From the NCBI GenBank assembly GCA_025774115.1, contig JALGWN010000011.1, positions 1 to 43,902 of the forward strand: a stretch of DNA of 43,902 bases, given 5' to 3'. A program made the position numbers and the translations under genes. Source of the stretch: a bacterium. Lineage in GTDB: Bacteria > Arandabacterota > Arandabacteria > Arandabacterales > Arandabacteraceae. Under the pieces are notes generated by a model, which was not told the origin of the DNA, did not search any database, and saw only the letters and a list, made by a program, of their open reading frames with translations. Below are positions 14,512 through 22,012 of this stretch, one piece after another (position 1 is the stretch's first letter; the number at the start of each line of letters is the position of its first letter).

Positions 14512-15732
14512 GTGATACCAGACAAGAGATCATCTGAAATGGGGTCCACTGCTGTGCTGGAGAAGGGAATGCCCTCGGCCGGGGAATCCGCCGAGCAGCG
14601 TCTCATTCTTATCATCGACGACGAGGAATCCGTTGTCGACGCTCTTGCCGAGTTCTTTTCCATGCGCGGCTACGAAGTAGAGACTTCAGTAACGGCCCGG
14701 CAGGCCCTCGGGCTGATACACGAGAAGAACTTCGGAATAGTCATATGTGATCTGCGCCTTCCGGGCATGAACGGTGTGGATCTGCTGGACCACGTGGCAG
14801 AGGCCAATCCGGAAACCGTATTCATCATCATGACAGGCTACGCGAGTGTGCAGTCGGCCGTCGAGGCCATGAAGAAAGGTGCCTATGATTATGTCGTGAA
14901 ACCTTTCTCGATGTACGAGCTGGAAAAGACGGTCCGCTTGGGATTGGAGAAGCAGAAGCTGGCGCGGGAAAACCTGGAGCTTTCCCACCTGATGAGAAAA
15001 CTCATTGAAATCGACCAGATCAAGTCAAACATAATCAGCACCGTGTCGCATGAATTCCGAACACCCTTGATGTCGTTAAGAGGCTACCTCACCATGCTCA
15101 CCAGTTTTCTGGACAAAGGTGAGCATCTTGGACAGAACGAGAGTAAGTGGCTGGGGGGGATGAAAGACAACCTTGGAAGGCTGGAGATGCTCATACTGAA
15201 CCTCCTGCTAATGACCGAGGCCAATGCCGGCGAGCTGCTGATAGCAGACGAGAGCGTGGATATCTCCGAGGTGATTAGAGAATCCATGGACAGGGTCGGT
15301 CCCATGACCAAAGCCAAGGATATCAGTATCGATTTCGTAGAGGGGAACAAGGGCTGGATCAAGGGAGATACGGAGAAACTGAGCGTGGCTGTTACCAACC
15401 TGATAGAAAACGCGGTAAAATTCAATCTTGAATCGGGAAGGATAGAAATCGGGGTCTCCGAGACAGTGGACCCTGACGGCTTCAGGGTATCCATCCTCGA
15501 TACCGGCATAGGGATCCCTGACGACAAGATCAACAGTATCTTCAATTCATTTACCCAGGCCGACATGACCCACACCCGGAGATTCGCAGGCGTCGGTCTT
15601 GGGCTTTCGGTGGCCAAAGCCATCGTCGAAGCGCACGGTGGGAGTATCGATGTCATCAGCAAGCCCGGTCAGGGCAGCACGTTCTTCGTCTGGCTACCTC
15701 GGAGGAATGGGGGAGATCATGGGACGGACTGA
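14512..15732 (+). CDS. Receiver-histidine kinase hybrid (receiver at N-terminus)
   Basis: 406 residues from GTG, 4 nt after AAGGAGAG. A receiver domain (30-145) has the acidic pair in IIDDEES, acceptor Asp80 (ICDLRLPG), Thr in MTGYAS and Lys in VVKPF. A HisKA domain follows with His180 (TVSHEFRTPL), then an HATPase with N-box NLIENAVKFN, DTGIGIP and GVGLGLSVAK. There is no membrane segment and no separate sensor, so it is likely a cytosolic kinase controlled through its own receiver. That could be the acceptor for CheA phosphate. It overlaps the next gene by 14 bp. Confidence 0.9.
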   Translation: MIPDKRSSEMGSTAVLEKGMPSAGESAEQRLILIIDDEESVVDALAEFFSMRGYEVETSVTARQALGLIHEKNFGIVICDLRLPGMNGVDLLDHVAEANPETVFIIMTGYASVQSAVEAMKKGAYDYVVKPFSMYELEKTVRLGLEKQKLARENLELSHLMRKLIEIDQIKSNIISTVSHEFRTPLMSLRGYLTMLTSFLDKGEHLGQNESKWLGGMKDNLGRLEMLILNLLLMTEANAGELLIADESVDISEVIRESMDRVGPMTKAKDISIDFVEGNKGWIKGDTEKLSVAVTNLIENAVKFNLESGRIEIGVSETVDPDGFRVSILDTGIGIPDDKINSIFNSFTQADMTHTRRFAGVGLGLSVAKAIVEAHGGSIDVISKPGQGSTFFVWLPRRNGGDHGTD

Positions 15733-16534
15733 GCAAGGACTCAATGACGACAAGTCAACGGTGCGGATTGCGATCGTCGATGACGACGATGATATCGTCG
15801 ATGTTCTGGGTGAGGTGCTGCGCCGGTCCGGATATACGCCGGATCTCTACACCAGTCCTCGAGATGCCGCCCTGGCTTCGACGTCTCAGGAATACGATGT
15901 CATAATCTCAGATCTCGCAATGCCCGGCATCAGCGGCATAGACCTTCTCACACAGGTCAAGGACGCTTTTCCCCTGACCCAATTCATCATGATCACCGGG
16001 TACGCAAGTGTGAAGTCCGCCGCGGAAGCTATGCACAAAGGCGCCAATTCATATCTGACGAAACCCCTGACCTCGACCCAGATTCTGGCCCATCTTGCGA
16101 ACGCTATCGAGAAACGGATGCTGGCTCTCGAGAACGAACGCTTGGTGTTCGAGCTCACCACCGCCAACGAGCAGCTGGAAAACAAGGTGCAGGAACTGGA
16201 GCACACCAACCAGCTTCTCAAGCAAACCCAACAGGAGCTGGTGAAGGTGGAGAGAGTTGCCGCCATCGGCGAGGTGGTGGTCAGCATAAACCACTGCATA
16301 AACAACAGCATCTCGGGAATAGAGGTTGCGGTCCGGTTCGTAAGGGGTGCGGCTGACATCACGGATGAAGCCACCGATGCTCTGGATAAGATAGACGCCG
16401 AATGCAAAGAGATCGAGGCCGTCATGGGCAGGTTGAAGATGCTCAAGAAGGCCTCAACTTCGGACTATGTCGATGGCATAAAGATGATCAATCTCAAGGA
16501 AGAGGAAGTAGATGCGACGATATGGCCTCACTGA
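15719..16534 (+). CDS. Response regulator fused to an orphan kinase-dimerisation domain
   Basis: 271 residues from ATG 15719, just after GGGGGAG and inside the end of the upstream kinase gene. The receiver (14-125) has a DDDDD acidic start, acceptor Asp65 (ISDLAMPG), Thr in MITGYAS and Lys in LTKP. A coiled coil (~130-178) leads to 'RVAAIGEVVVSINHCINNSI' (179-198), which matches a kinase H-box (usually AHEINNPL) with His192 kept. No ATPase domain follows; the protein ends about 75 residues later. This looks like a receiver-coupled phosphotransfer or dimerisation protein, or a decayed kinase. The reading frame is clean, so decay by frameshift is not seen. Confidence 0.82.
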   Translation: MGRTEQGLNDDKSTVRIAIVDDDDDIVDVLGEVLRRSGYTPDLYTSPRDAALASTSQEYDVIISDLAMPGISGIDLLTQVKDAFPLTQFIMITGYASVKSAAEAMHKGANSYLTKPLTSTQILAHLANAIEKRMLALENERLVFELTTANEQLENKVQELEHTNQLLKQTQQELVKVERVAAIGEVVVSINHCINNSISGIEVAVRFVRGAADITDEATDALDKIDAECKEIEAVMGRLKMLKKASTSDYVDGIKMINLKEEEVDATIWPH

Positions 16535-16691
16535 GAAGCTCGGACAACAGGCCCTCGATCTGCACCGGAGCCGCCTTATCTGCAGATTGCTGCGCAAGGA
16601 AGGACTGCTATCCGACAATACCGGTCTTGTGTCGCGGCTTGCGGATCGCCTCCTCAAAAGCTACTTGTACCGCGCATTGAATCAAGATTGA
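16512..16691 (+). CDS. Small basic helical protein, 59 residues, unknown
   Basis: The frame opens at ATG 16512, six bases after GAGGA, inside the end of the response-regulator gene (23-bp overlap), and ends in TGA at 16689-16691. The product is rich in Leu and Arg ('LHRSRLICRLLRKEGLLSD', 'LVSRLADRLLKSYLYR') and would form two amphipathic helices. Overlap, ribosome site and clean codons support a real gene at the end of the signalling operon. I do not recognise the family. Its Arg/Leu helix near the end recalls small adaptor or anti-sigma proteins, but this is only an impression. Confidence 0.5.
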   Translation: MRRYGLTEKLGQQALDLHRSRLICRLLRKEGLLSDNTGLVSRLADRLLKSYLYRALNQD

Positions 16692-16856
16692 CCCACATTT
16701 GACAGGCCGCCATATGTGACTTTGTTTGCGCGGCGTGGTGCCACGTCGAAGCCCCTGGGCGAAGACGGGCAACCAAACCTAAGAGCACGCCAGCTTCCCA
16801 GCACCTGAAGCGGCCACCTTGTCCCTTCTCGTTCCCCCGTAACGTGCTCAAAACAG

Positions 16857-16886
16857 TTGACCTGGCCACCCAATCTGTGGTAAACT
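16857..16886 (+). promoter_or_regulatory. Sigma-70-type promoter for the HExxH secreted protein
   Basis: TTGACC at 16857-16862, an 18-bp spacer and TAAACT at 16881-16886. Transcription would start near 16893 and leave a leader of about 144 nt before the TTG at 17037, which is where the structured RNA described next lies. Confidence 0.45.
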
Positions 16887-16917
16887 AGTAGTGCTCGGGA
16901 CTCAGGGAACGTCTTTT

Positions 16918-17000
16918 GAGCGATGCCGAAAAGGCGGGATTACCCGCAACGCCTTGGTATCTAAGCAGATGACCGGGCTGCCGAAGATCGCTCTGATCTT
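16918..17000 (+). promoter_or_regulatory. Structured leader RNA, possible riboswitch (c-di-GMP-I-like parts)
   Basis: A 7-bp outer stem, GAGCGAT (16918-16924) with ATCGCTC (16987-16993), encloses about 62 nt. The 3' strand of that stem is also part of a competing hairpin, AAGATC-GCTCT-GATCTT (16984-17000), which is followed by a T-rich stretch; this is the layout of a switch with an expression platform. Inside, CGCAA-GCC, TCTAAG, ATGAC and CGGGCTGCCGA come in the order seen in c-di-GMP-I (GEMM) riboswitches, and a GAAAA loop sits on a GCC/GGC stem. But the canonical GGCAAAC segment is missing and GCGGG/CCCGC could form a hairpin that does not fit that model. It is a structured RNA with fair support; the ligand class is uncertain. 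Confidence 0.4.
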
Positions 17001-17036
17001 TGGTGGCCCTATTTTATTTAGGAGGGCGGTGGCCTT

Positions 17037-17993
17037 TTGGGACGGACGTTTCTGATATCTTTTTGCATTCTGCTGGGTTTCTTGGCACTGGGACGGTCCA
17101 GCGATGCGGACGTCGCTACAGTCGGCGGTGTCAAGGTGGTTTCGGGTACGGATGTGGACGTCTATCTCGAAACCAGAGGCGGTGTCACCTACATCTCTTT
17201 GCCCGGTACCTGGCGGTGGCCGCTGACGGGATCGGCGGAGGACTACTGTGCCATGCCGGCGGCCCGGGTGGAGGAGGCGATTCGGGCGATCGAGTATCCG
17301 ATCCGGGACCTGGAGATTCAGGTAGTCATCCTGCCGGTACCCAGGCGCCATTTTTCTGAGTCGTCCGCCGAGGGCCGAGTGGTGTTTCTCTCCCCCGGGA
17401 GAGTCGAGTATCCGGACCAACACATCCACTACATCGTGGCCCACGAGATAGGTCACGTAGTGCAACACCTGCTTATGCCTGAGTCCCGCATGGACCTTTG
17501 GGAGCGTTTTGCGGCCCTCAGGGGCCTGGACTTAGAGGACAGAGGTACCTCTATCGATCACGCTTGCAGGCCGGCTGAGATATTCGCGGAGGATTTCCGG
17601 GTTCTTTTCGGAGGCGAGCTGGCCCGTTGCGGAGGAAACGTCGAAAACCATGATCTTGAAGAGCCTGAAGGGATTCAGGGTCTTAAGGAATTTATGCTGT
17701 CTCTGGTCGGTGAGTGGGAAACCCGCGTCAGGATCAGTGCCTACCCCAATCCTTTCAGCTCCGACATAGTGTTTGAAACCTTCAGTCTCGGTGGGGAGAA
17801 TCGGCCTCTTGAGGTTAGCGTTTTCGACGCCCTGGGTCGGAAGCTCCGGGATCTTGCCCCACCGCCGGGCGGGTCGGTTTATGTGGTCTGGGACGGGAGG
17901 GATGAAGGCGGTCGGATCGTGGCTCCCGGGGTCTATTTCGCCTACATCTGGGCAGGAGAGCATCTCCGTATCCGCAAGTTGATCAAGCGATAG
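17037..17993 (+). CDS. Secreted HExxH putative metalloprotease with C-terminal FlgD/sorting-type Ig domain
   Basis: 318 residues from TTG, 10 nt after AGGAGGG. Residues 1-24 are a signal peptide. 'HYIVAHEIGHVVQHLL' in the centre is a zincin HExxH motif, with the downstream 'RPAEIFAEDFRVLF' giving a Glu-rich segment that could supply the third ligand, as in gluzincins. After ~residue 228, 'RISAYPNPFSSDIVFE' starts a FlgD Ig-like / secretion C-terminal sorting-type domain ending in 'GVYFAYIWAGEHLRIRKLI'. This suggests export and surface attachment or release, as in FCB bacteria. It lies behind the structured leader, so its expression may be ligand-controlled. Proteolysis is inferred from the motif only. 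Confidence 0.75.
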   Translation: MGRTFLISFCILLGFLALGRSSDADVATVGGVKVVSGTDVDVYLETRGGVTYISLPGTWRWPLTGSAEDYCAMPAARVEEAIRAIEYPIRDLEIQVVILPVPRRHFSESSAEGRVVFLSPGRVEYPDQHIHYIVAHEIGHVVQHLLMPESRMDLWERFAALRGLDLEDRGTSIDHACRPAEIFAEDFRVLFGGELARCGGNVENHDLEEPEGIQGLKEFMLSLVGEWETRVRISAYPNPFSSDIVFETFSLGGENRPLEVSVFDALGRKLRDLAPPPGGSVYVVWDGRDEGGRIVAPGVYFAYIWAGEHLRIRKLIKR

Positions 17994-18234
17994 CAATCAT
18001 ACGAAGCCCCTTGCACAGTGCATGGCGGGATTGCAACCTGCACACAGCCGCGACCCCATCGGGGTGACAGGCAGCGTATCTGACGAAAGCATATCCTAAG
18101 CCCACGTAGGACAAGGGCTTACGCGCCTCTGCCTACTGGCTTGGTGGTATGCTTCTTGCAAAACCACTTACTCCGGACATTAGAATAGGTTGTAGCAGCG
18201 ACTAACATCAGGATCCGGGGAGGTGAGTTTCAGT
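17994..18234 (+). other. Structured intergenic leader before the FN3 lipoprotein
   Basis: This 241-bp gap holds several stems: ACCCC-ATC-GGGGT at 18053-18065, TAAGCCC (18097-18103) with GGGCTTA (18115-18121), and an outer GCATA..CC/GG..TATGC pair around 18089-18152. The nesting of the last two suggests a folded RNA just before the lipoprotein gene. It does not match a class I know. It may also contain the terminator of the upstream gene. Confidence 0.3.
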
Positions 18235-18654
18235 ATGAGGAATTTGAAGCATTTGTTTGTGGTCATGGCGGCGCTCTTCATATTCATGGGTGCCTGTGGC
18301 AATGAAGGGGGAGACGGTTTGTCGACGGTGGATACCGTCCCGCCGGTCCCACCGATCGGTGTCCAAATCCAGGCTGAAAACGACCTGGTAGTCGTCAGGT
18401 GGGATGAGAACGCCGAGATCGATCTGGCCGGCTACAGGCTCTACAAGTCATCGTTTGAAGACGGACCTTTCGGAATCGTATCCTCGAACCTTGTGTATTG
18501 CCCTTGGTTCTATGACAAGGTCCTTGCCATGGAGATGACCTACTATAAGGTTACTGCCGTGGACGCGAGCGGCAATGAGAGCGCATTCTCTCAGATTGTC
18601 GGCATCTACAATAATACCGACCGTAAGGTGCAGCCCAACGCACCATCAAAGTGA
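18235..18654 (+). CDS. Lipoprotein with one fibronectin type III-like domain
   Basis: 139 residues. The ATG at 18235 is preferred because an upstream in-frame GTG (18223) lies inside the GGGGAGG ribosome site. A signal peptide ends in FMGAC, so Cys ~21 is lipidated. From ~35 on, 'VPPVPPIGVQIQAENDLVVV' through 'YYKVTAVDASGNESAFSQI' is a standard FN3 sandwich as in cell-surface proteins. No catalytic motif is seen; a structural or binding role at the envelope is likely. A strong hairpin follows the stop. Confidence 0.8.
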   Translation: MRNLKHLFVVMAALFIFMGACGNEGGDGLSTVDTVPPVPPIGVQIQAENDLVVVRWDENAEIDLAGYRLYKSSFEDGPFGIVSSNLVYCPWFYDKVLAMEMTYYKVTAVDASGNESAFSQIVGIYNNTDRKVQPNAPSK

Positions 18655-18675
18655 TACTACAGTAAAGAGCATCAA

Positions 18676-18705
18676 AGGCTCCCTTCCTGTCGAGGAAGGG
18701 AGCCT
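18676..18705 (+). terminator. Strong hairpin after the FN3 lipoprotein gene
   Basis: AGGCTCCCTTCC, a 6-nt TGTCGA loop, then GGAAGGGAGCCT: a perfect 12-bp stem starting 21 nt after the stop. The following bases (CTCTATTC) are only moderately T-rich, but position and stability fit an intrinsic terminator. Confidence 0.7.
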
Positions 18706-19043
18706 CTCTATTCGCCTATGCAGAGGACCATGGGTTTAGCCATGGTTAAGTGCGTAAGAAGGTGCTTCGGCGGATGTCACTTAATAGGCACGCCCTGTGG
18801 CGGATAACCCGCCGAAGCTTTGGCGGAGGCGGTCGGACACAGGTACCACGGGCTTGCCCGTGGCGTATTCCGTGTGGCCCCGATCGAGGGGAGTGGAACC
18901 GGCATGAACTGTGGTTGTGGATCAAGATGGATCGGACGGGCATACCCTTGCATGGTGTGAGAGGGGCGGGCGCGTACGCCCGGAAGGCCTGTGCCGACAG
19001 GGCCGGCTAGAGCTGACCTGCGTGGCTTGGCGGTACTATGCCT
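18706..19043. repeat. Hairpin-rich intergenic region (several palindromes)
   Basis: No convincing gene lies here. Seen: CCACGGGC-TT-GCCCGTGG at 18846-18863; CGGGCG-CGTA-CGCCCG at 18967-18982; an imperfect CGCC...GGCG palindrome near 18811-18826; and a GGCCTGT/ACAGG-GCC stem just after 18985. The density of short palindromes is typical of a patchwork of REP-like elements or mRNA-stabilising hairpins. An 86-codon open frame here is interrupted by all these palindromes and is not believed. Confidence 0.45.
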
Positions 19044-19118
19044 TTACTTCAGCCACCAGAAAAGATCGATGATCTCACAGACAAGGTCAACGAAGAGGAA
19101 CTGAGCAACCAAGAACAT
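19044..19118 (-). CDS. Possible 24-residue hydrophobic membrane peptide
   Basis: The minus-strand ATG at 19118-19116 follows AAAGGGGG by 7 nt and encodes 24 residues ending in TAA: a hydrophobic helix (MFLVAQFLFVDLV...) with two Asp, one Glu, a Trp-Trp pair and a final Lys, long enough to cross a membrane once. It lies about 80 nt after the stop of the PP2C gene on the same strand. The ribosome site and amino-acid pattern support it; the short length means chance cannot be excluded. Confidence 0.3.
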   Translation of the reverse strand: MFLVAQFLFVDLVCEIIDLFWWLK

Positions 19119-19198
19119 GGTGTCGCCCCCTTTCCTATGGCGCCAGACACGGCGCTCGGGTCGTCCAGCTTAGTAATCGGCGTGGGGGGAAGTTGGGT

Positions 19199-21772
19199 TT
19201 AGGGTTTTTTTGTAAGAGACGTGCGCCGTCTGTAGGGGGCCATTGTTACGATCCTTACGGCAAGCACGGTAAGGTCATCCTGGGGTTTGCCGCCGGTAAA
19301 CCGAAGCACATCATCGTGGACACGTGAGACTATTTCCGACAACTCCGCTTCACGGAGCTCGCTGAGCTCTGAGATCAATCTCGCTTCACCATAAGGCTCA
19401 TCGCCTTCGTCCAGTTCATCGGTGATGCCATCGGTATAGAGGAAGAGGAGCTCGCCATCCCGGATCGGGACGGTCGTGTTTTGGTAAGCCACTTCGGGAT
19501 CGACCCCGATGACTATGTCGGTATTGTCGAGCTGTCTGGGGGTGTCGTTCTCGTACATCAGGATGGGGGGGGAGTGCCCTGCATTGCAGTAGGTTATCGT
19601 GGCGTCTGTGAAATCGATCAGGCCGTAGAAAATAGTCACGAATGTGCCCCCGCCGGTATGCTCGTATATAACACGATTCAAAGCCGAAATAACCTCCGAC
19701 GGATGTTTTTCGCAGTCTGCTTCTGCCCTCAGACTGGACTGAAGGGATGCCATCAAGAGGGCTGCCGGCACCCCTTTTCCCGACACATCGGCGATTACCA
19801 ATGCGACCTTGTCCTTGCTCAAAGGGATTAAGTCGTAGTAGTCGCCGCCCACGTGCTTGCTCGGTACATTCATCGCATGCGTCACCAGTCCCGGTATTTC
19901 GGGGAGTGCCTTGGGCAGCAGACGATGCTGTATCTCCCTGGCGACCTCGAGTTCCTGTTCCATCTTCTGTTTTTCGACGGCCTCGAGGTAGAGGCTCGCG
20001 TTTTCAATCGCCAGAGAGACCTGGTCACAGAGGGTTTCCAGGAGCTCGACATCGGTAGCAGAATAGAATTCGTCCGATCGTTTCCTGCCGATCGACATGA
20101 AGCCAAGGAGTTCGCCCTTGAAGATGAAGGGAACGACGACGGCCGCATTGGCATCAAGCAGGGTCATGGCTTCTTCTTTGCAGAGCGGTAGAGGCCTGCC
20201 GGAAGCCATCTTGCGTTCGACGTTGAATGCCGTCTGGGTCTTGGACAGATAGGTGCAGAGCGTGCCGTCTTTGTCGAAACCTCTTAACATCACATGCTTC
20301 ACCCTGACGCCATAGCGGGATGTGTGTTGGCCGGTTCTGTCATCCAGCAGGAAAACCACGACTATGCTTGCGTCCAGCACCTCCGCCACCCTGATCGCCA
20401 GATAGCTCACCAGGCTCTCCAGGTTGATGATGCCCACAAGCGAGTGGCTGATCTGCTTGAGCACCTTCCTGTAGTTGTACTCTTGCCTGAAGAAAACCTT
20501 ATCGACGGCGATTCGGATTCGCGCCTTGAGGGGTGAAATCAGCAAGGTTATCGCGAATATCGATATGATGGAGAACAGCAGATCGGCGCTTCCGACGAAA
20601 CTCGAAGCGAGTCTCCCGATCCCGTAGACCACAACGAAATAGACCGATGCGAGAACTGCTATGAGCAGTGTGTAGACGAGGCTTCGCTTTACAACGATCT
20701 CAAGATCGAGAAGCCCGTATCTTACAATCGCGTGTCCGAATGCAACAGGCACAAGTATCAGGGGGAGAAACGCCAACTTCTCACCGGGTATCTCAATTTC
20801 GGGCCGGATGCTGACGACGACCTGGACGAATATCAAGGGTAGAGTACCGATCAGCGTCCCCCAAACCACAAGTCTGAGCTTGGATCTCGTGCTTTCGGTT
20901 GCAACATGCCTGTATGCATAGATAAACGCCACCAGCCCCAAGACCACGAAGGCGATGAAATAGGCGGCCGTAGCGCTCCTGAAGACCGTGATGGCGTTGC
21001 CGAACACCTTTCCTCGCGAGAAGATCATCACATTGAAATAGACCGATGCGGCGAACATGACTGCAGCGGGGAGATAGAGTGCGAACTCCAGGCGGCCGTA
21101 CTGTTTGAGTATTCCTCGCGTCTCGGGGAATATCAGGAAAAAGTGCAGAAACAGAGCAGGCAGTATGAGCATCAAGAGGTCGTTCAGAACATACCTGTGA
21201 AGCGGGCTCGCCGATCCTGCCCCCACTGTGACGATGTTGGTGAGAACCAGGCCAAAGGCCAGCGAGAAAAGGTAGAAAACCAGAGCGACCTTATCGTTGC
21301 GTTTGAAATAGACCAGGAGCCCTATGGCTATGAAACTCAAGCCCACGCCCACCAGAAATATCTTTCTCACGATCTCGGCAGGGGGGAGGTTCACAAGCGT
21401 TACGGGTACCGTAAGGTCGCGGCCTTCCCTGCGAACACCGTATGCTACCGTGTCACCGGGTCTCGCTTCACCGAGGCAGTCCGAGACACCTTTCGTCGTA
21501 ACGCAGGGCGCACCGTTTAGGGAAATCAACCGATCGCCCTTTCTCAGGCCCGCGATTTCCCCTGGGGAGGCTGGGGCGACCCTTGCGACAGCCAGGTTGT
21601 TCAGTATCACGCCCGCATACGGTTGGTCAGGGATCCTGAAGGCCAGGAACAGCTCGAGGAGGACCAGGGCGGCAGTTCCGATGACAGCGACTATCCGGAT
21701 ACGGGAATCCATGCGGCCGCGAGAATCATGAAGGGAGGAAGGCCCGAGTGCTACGCCACGCTCCTTATGCAT
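19199..21772 (-). CDS. PDZ / multi-pass membrane / GAF / PP2C (RsbU-SpoIIE type) phosphatase
   Basis: 857 residues; ATG 6 nt after GAGGA. Order: one membrane segment (~25-45); a PDZ domain (~50-125, 'PGEIAGLRKGDRLISLNG'); about seven further membrane helices (~135-425); a GAF-like domain (~445-600); then a PP2C/SpoIIE phosphatase with VGGDYYDLI, IADVSGKGVPAALLMA, NAGHSPPIL, LYTDGITDE and QDDLTVL, keeping the metal-binding Asp residues. Such phosphatases dephosphorylate STAS antagonists in partner switching, and a STAS protein is encoded at 10.8 kb. The PDZ at the membrane face suggests sensing of an envelope protein end. It is a large sensor fusion; the signal is unknown. Confidence 0.88.
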   Translation of the reverse strand: MHKERGVALGPSSLHDSRGRMDSRIRIVAVIGTAALVLLELFLAFRIPDQPYAGVILNNLAVARVAPASPGEIAGLRKGDRLISLNGAPCVTTKGVSDCLGEARPGDTVAYGVRREGRDLTVPVTLVNLPPAEIVRKIFLVGVGLSFIAIGLLVYFKRNDKVALVFYLFSLAFGLVLTNIVTVGAGSASPLHRYVLNDLLMLILPALFLHFFLIFPETRGILKQYGRLEFALYLPAAVMFAASVYFNVMIFSRGKVFGNAITVFRSATAAYFIAFVVLGLVAFIYAYRHVATESTRSKLRLVVWGTLIGTLPLIFVQVVVSIRPEIEIPGEKLAFLPLILVPVAFGHAIVRYGLLDLEIVVKRSLVYTLLIAVLASVYFVVVYGIGRLASSFVGSADLLFSIISIFAITLLISPLKARIRIAVDKVFFRQEYNYRKVLKQISHSLVGIINLESLVSYLAIRVAEVLDASIVVVFLLDDRTGQHTSRYGVRVKHVMLRGFDKDGTLCTYLSKTQTAFNVERKMASGRPLPLCKEEAMTLLDANAAVVVPFIFKGELLGFMSIGRKRSDEFYSATDVELLETLCDQVSLAIENASLYLEAVEKQKMEQELEVAREIQHRLLPKALPEIPGLVTHAMNVPSKHVGGDYYDLIPLSKDKVALVIADVSGKGVPAALLMASLQSSLRAEADCEKHPSEVISALNRVIYEHTGGGTFVTIFYGLIDFTDATITYCNAGHSPPILMYENDTPRQLDNTDIVIGVDPEVAYQNTTVPIRDGELLFLYTDGITDELDEGDEPYGEARLISELSELREAELSEIVSRVHDDVLRFTGGKPQDDLTVLAVRIVTMAPYRRRTSLTKKP

Positions 21773-21826
21773 AAGCTGTCCTCGTAACGGCCTGCGCCTT
21801 TGGGCAGGGCAATCCGCCGTTGTTGG

Positions 21827-21857
21827 AGTATAGAGGTGTGGGTTGGGGTATTGTCAA
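21827..21857 (-). promoter_or_regulatory. Promoter of the PP2C phosphatase gene
   Basis: Minus strand: perfect TTGACA at 21857-21852, a 19-bp spacer, then TATACT at 21832-21827. The spacer is 2 bp longer than ideal. A start near 21820 gives a leader of about 48 nt. Confidence 0.45.
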
Positions 21858-21876
21858 GCTTTTTCAGTCCGCGGCC

Positions 21877-21998
21877 AGGCTGGATTAGAACACACATCTG
21901 CGGTGTTACGCTCGCGGGCCATCGTTGCGGCGTACCTCAAGTACGCCTCACTCGTCACCACTTCGCGTGCCTTGCATCTGAGCATTCTAATCCAGCCT
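21877..21998. repeat. 122-bp element with perfect 14-bp terminal inverted repeats
   Basis: AGGCTGGATTAGAA at 21877-21890 is the exact reverse complement of TTCTAATCCAGCCT at 21985-21998. The centre holds GGCGTAC-CTCAA-GTACGCC, a 7-bp hairpin, followed by CTCACTCGT and CCTTGC stretches also found right after the central hairpin of the larger elements at 37.3 and 41.1 kb. It therefore looks like a smaller relative of that family. Confidence 0.65.
21886..21915 (+). repeat. 30-bp direct repeat, copy 1
   Basis: Identical over 30 bp to 22013-22042 (starts TAGAACACACATC, ends TTACGCTCGC). The copy lies inside the 5' part of the 122-bp inverted-repeat element, 97 bp before copy 2. Confidence 0.85.
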
Positions 21999-22012
21999 GT
22001 CGCATAGAGGTA

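Noticed and set aside
19038-19202. 54-codon plus-strand frame opposite the 24-residue peptide
   Set aside because: No ribosome site and ends in low-complexity Gly/Ser; the minus-strand peptide has the better start.
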